From VAZQ01 sp963763365 (GTDB lineage Bacteria > Pseudomonadota > Alphaproteobacteria > Rhizobiales > Xanthobacteraceae), in contig CAVXOE010000003.1 in the NCBI GenBank assembly GCA_963763365.1, forward strand, positions 1 to 64,000: a stretch of DNA of 64,000 nucleotides, read 5' to 3'. The number at the start of each line of letters is the position of its first letter. Position 1 is the stretch's first letter. Shown here in pieces: positions 62,412-64,000 of this stretch. The position numbers were made by a program, and so were the translations under genes. The notes under the pieces are model-generated. The model had not been told where the DNA came from. It saw nothing but the letters and a program-made list of their open reading frames with translations, and ran no database searches.

Positions 62412-63158
62412 TCAGTGCTCGGACAGCAGCGCACCGAAGCCGCGCATGCGGTCGTGAATGCCGTTGGCACGCAGCGCCGACCAATACGTCGCGACGTTGA
62501 TGGCGATGACGGGAATCCCCAGCCAACGCTCTGCCTCACCGGCCAAGTCGGCCATGGCGAGATCGGTGCCGGCCTGCACGATGGCGTCGATCCCCTGCGC
62601 GGCGAGCGCTTTCAGTCCGTCGCGCAGGTCTTCTTCGGTGGCGTGGCCGATCAGCACCTCGCTCGGCCGCTTCAGGCTGTGGACCGCGCCGACGCGCCAG
62701 CCGTTGTCCTCGAAGAACCGCGCGACGTGCGCATCCCCGACCGGCTGGTAGGGCGTCAAAATTCCCACTGTTCGCACCTTCGGAAATTTGCGCAGCGCCT
62801 CGGCACACGCCAGCGAACCGAGCGAGACGGCGACGCCGGACCGCTTCTCGAGGCGCGACTTGAGCTGCCCGGCGCCCGCCATCCCGCCCCAGAACGTCGG
62901 GATCGACATCGCCATGATCAGGTGGCCGGGCTTGCACGACATCACGCGATCGACCGCACCGTACAAATCCGGCTCGATCGCGACCATGATCTGCTCGAAT
63001 TCGGTGTCGTTGGTCAGCGGCAGGTCGGGAATATGGATGCGGCCGATGTGATTGGTGACTCCCGGCGGCCGCATCGCGTCGGTCTCCGGCTGCACGATCG
63101 AGTTGGTGGAGGGAATGACCACGCCGAGCTTGAGGCGATAGCCGAGGCGATCAGTCAC
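62412..63158 (-). CDS. Maleate isomerase / arylmalonate decarboxylase-like protein lacking catalytic cysteines
   Basis: A 248-residue paralogue of the protein at 6863, with PSTNSIVQPETDAM, SLGSLACAEALRKF, PVIAINVATYWSALRANGI and a similar C terminus. At the two catalytic positions it reads MAMSIPTFWGG and QAGTDLAMADL, so both cysteines are again absent. The GTG start has AGGA 9 nt upstream. It is convergent with the second liv-type operon and divergent from the UbiD-type gene. The shared changes in both copies argue for a distinct subfamily with its own chemistry. Confidence 0.85.
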   Translation of the reverse strand: MTDRLGYRLKLGVVIPSTNSIVQPETDAMRPPGVTNHIGRIHIPDLPLTNDTEFEQIMVAIEPDLYGAVDRVMSCKPGHLIMAMSIPTFWGGMAGAGQLKSRLEKRSGVAVSLGSLACAEALRKFPKVRTVGILTPYQPVGDAHVARFFEDNGWRVGAVHSLKRPSEVLIGHATEEDLRDGLKALAAQGIDAIVQAGTDLAMADLAGEAERWLGIPVIAINVATYWSALRANGIHDRMRGFGALLSEH

Positions 63159-63260
63159 GTTCCCGGTCCTTTCGAAACGGCATGGTCGTATGCGCGATCG
63201 GGGTCTGTGTTTCGAATCATGGGCATATTATGATGAGTGGGACGACCTGACGGGGAGATC

Positions 63261-64000
63261 ATGCCAAACACCGCGTCCAATTTCGACAATCAAAGTCTGC
63301 GCGGCTTTCTGCAGATGGTGGAGACGGACTATCCGGACGAACTCCTGCGCATTCGCCAACCGGTGGACACGCGCTTCGACATGACGGCGATCGTGTTTGA
63401 ATTGGAACGGACGGGGAAGAGCCCGGTCGTCATATTCGAACATCCAAATCCCAACGGCATGCCGGTCGTCACCAACGTGGCGGGGAACCGCACGCTGCTT
63501 GCGGCCTGTCTCGGGGTCGAAACCGCGAACTTGCCGACCGCGTTTCGCGAACGGTGCCAGAAATACATCCCCTGCGAGCTGGTCAAGAACGCAGCGTGGC
63601 AGGACGTCGTGATCGAAGACGATGCGCTCGATCTGTCGAAGCTGCCGATCCCGCTGCAGTTCACGGTTGACGGCGGACCCTACATCACCGCCGGACAGAT
63701 TTCGGCACGCGATCCCGTTACCGGTGTCGACACCACCGGATTTCACCGCCTGATGCTCAAGGGCAAGAACCGCCTCGGCCTCTCGCTGCACTCGCGCCGG
63801 CGCATGTACGAATTTCAGCGCCGCGCCGAGGAGCAGGGAAAATCGCTGCCCGCCGCGATCACGATCGGCACCCATCCGCTGCACTACATGGGCTCGATGG
63901 TCTACGCCTACCCTCCGCACGTGCGAAAGATGGAGATCATCGGCGGCCTGTTCGGCGAGCCCTACCGGGTCGCGCGCTGTGGCGTTGGCGAAATCGAGGT
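63261..64000 (+). CDS. UbiD-family decarboxylase (partial, runs off the window)
   Basis: The first 246 or so residues of a prenylated-FMN-dependent decarboxylase. SLRGFLQMVETDYPDELLRI and PVVIFEHPNPNGMPVVTNVAGNR are the N-terminal domain. TVDGGPYITAGQISARDPVTGVDTTGFHRLMLKGKNRLGLSLH is the UbiD core, with the cofactor-contact arginine in FHRLML, and GTHPLHYMGSMVYAY follows. GGGGAG precedes the ATG. The C-terminal third with the remaining catalytic residues lies beyond 64000. A decarboxylase fits the aromatic-acid catabolism suggested by the adjacent hydroxylase operon. Confidence 0.88.
   Translation, partial: MPNTASNFDNQSLRGFLQMVETDYPDELLRIRQPVDTRFDMTAIVFELERTGKSPVVIFEHPNPNGMPVVTNVAGNRTLLAACLGVETANLPTAFRERCQKYIPCELVKNAAWQDVVIEDDALDLSKLPIPLQFTVDGGPYITAGQISARDPVTGVDTTGFHRLMLKGKNRLGLSLHSRRRMYEFQRRAEEQGKSLPAAITIGTHPLHYMGSMVYAYPPHVRKMEIIGGLFGEPYRVARCGVGEIE

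Noticed and set aside
1..64000. CRISPR arrays, tRNA/rRNA genes, known riboswitches
   Set aside because: No regularly spaced direct repeats and no recognisable tRNA, rRNA or riboswitch cores were seen in the spacers examined.

Overview
The window looks like the chromosome of an alphaproteobacterium, most probably Hyphomicrobiales (Bradyrhizobium/Xanthobacteraceae-like). The reasons are the G+C-rich codon use, six tripartite-tricarboxylate (Bug) receptors, two complete-looking branched-chain-type ABC uptake loci, a DUF2778 protein, and dispersed palindromes and 'tccctgtta' repeats that I recall from that order. No rRNA, tRNA, CRISPR array, plasmid or phage module was seen. The region reads as a catabolic accessory segment with mobile-element scars at its left edge. 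Only one transcription factor (GntR/HutC type) was found in 64 kb.

Layout. 1-3950: a complete IS5-type insertion sequence, a frameshifted Bcr/CflA-type drug exporter, a dispersed repeat, and remnants of two other transposases. 4009-18449: a catabolic island. On the minus strand are two Bug receptors, an isochorismatase-type amidase, a maleate-isomerase-like protein, a KKCGH lyase of the PEP mutase/isocitrate lyase family and a LeuD/LeuC-type hydratase. Facing them are a metallo-beta-lactamase-fold hydrolase, a GntR regulator, a FAD aromatic hydroxylase and a livHMGF-type transporter with its binding protein. A perfect 12-bp palindrome, TTGTCCGGACAA, occurs in both divergent control regions of this island (10417 and 13599), with a near copy at 10449, and probably marks one regulon.

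18468-24272: a gutted SDR gene, a polysaccharide-deacetylase-type amidohydrolase, a tightly coupled MoxR ATPase / HELLH-VWA protein / LCCL-domain operon, and a hydantoin-racemase-like gene. 24330-34706: mostly housekeeping-like or hypothetical genes (DUF2778 L,D-transpeptidase-like protein, His/Gly-rich secreted protein, NHL-repeat protein, GlnA-like ligase, Bug receptor, DUF2339 membrane protein). 34746-50754: amidohydrolases, an M20 hydrolase, a GMC oxidoreductase, an amidase, a TRAP transporter, an alpha/beta hydrolase with a luciferase-type monooxygenase, and Bug receptors. 50900-57455: a molybdenum-hydroxylase operon that contains an embedded fumarate-reductase-like flavoprotein/[2Fe-2S] pair and a CoxS-CoxG fusion. 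57733-64000: a second liv-type transporter, a second maleate-isomerase-like gene and the start of a UbiD-type decarboxylase.

Most of the window encodes uptake and breakdown of small organic acids, amides and aromatic compounds. Five otherwise intact genes carry a single frameshift of the same sense (one extra base), so either this assembly has insertion errors or the region is decaying. All functions are read from motifs and family resemblance by eye; substrates are inferences.
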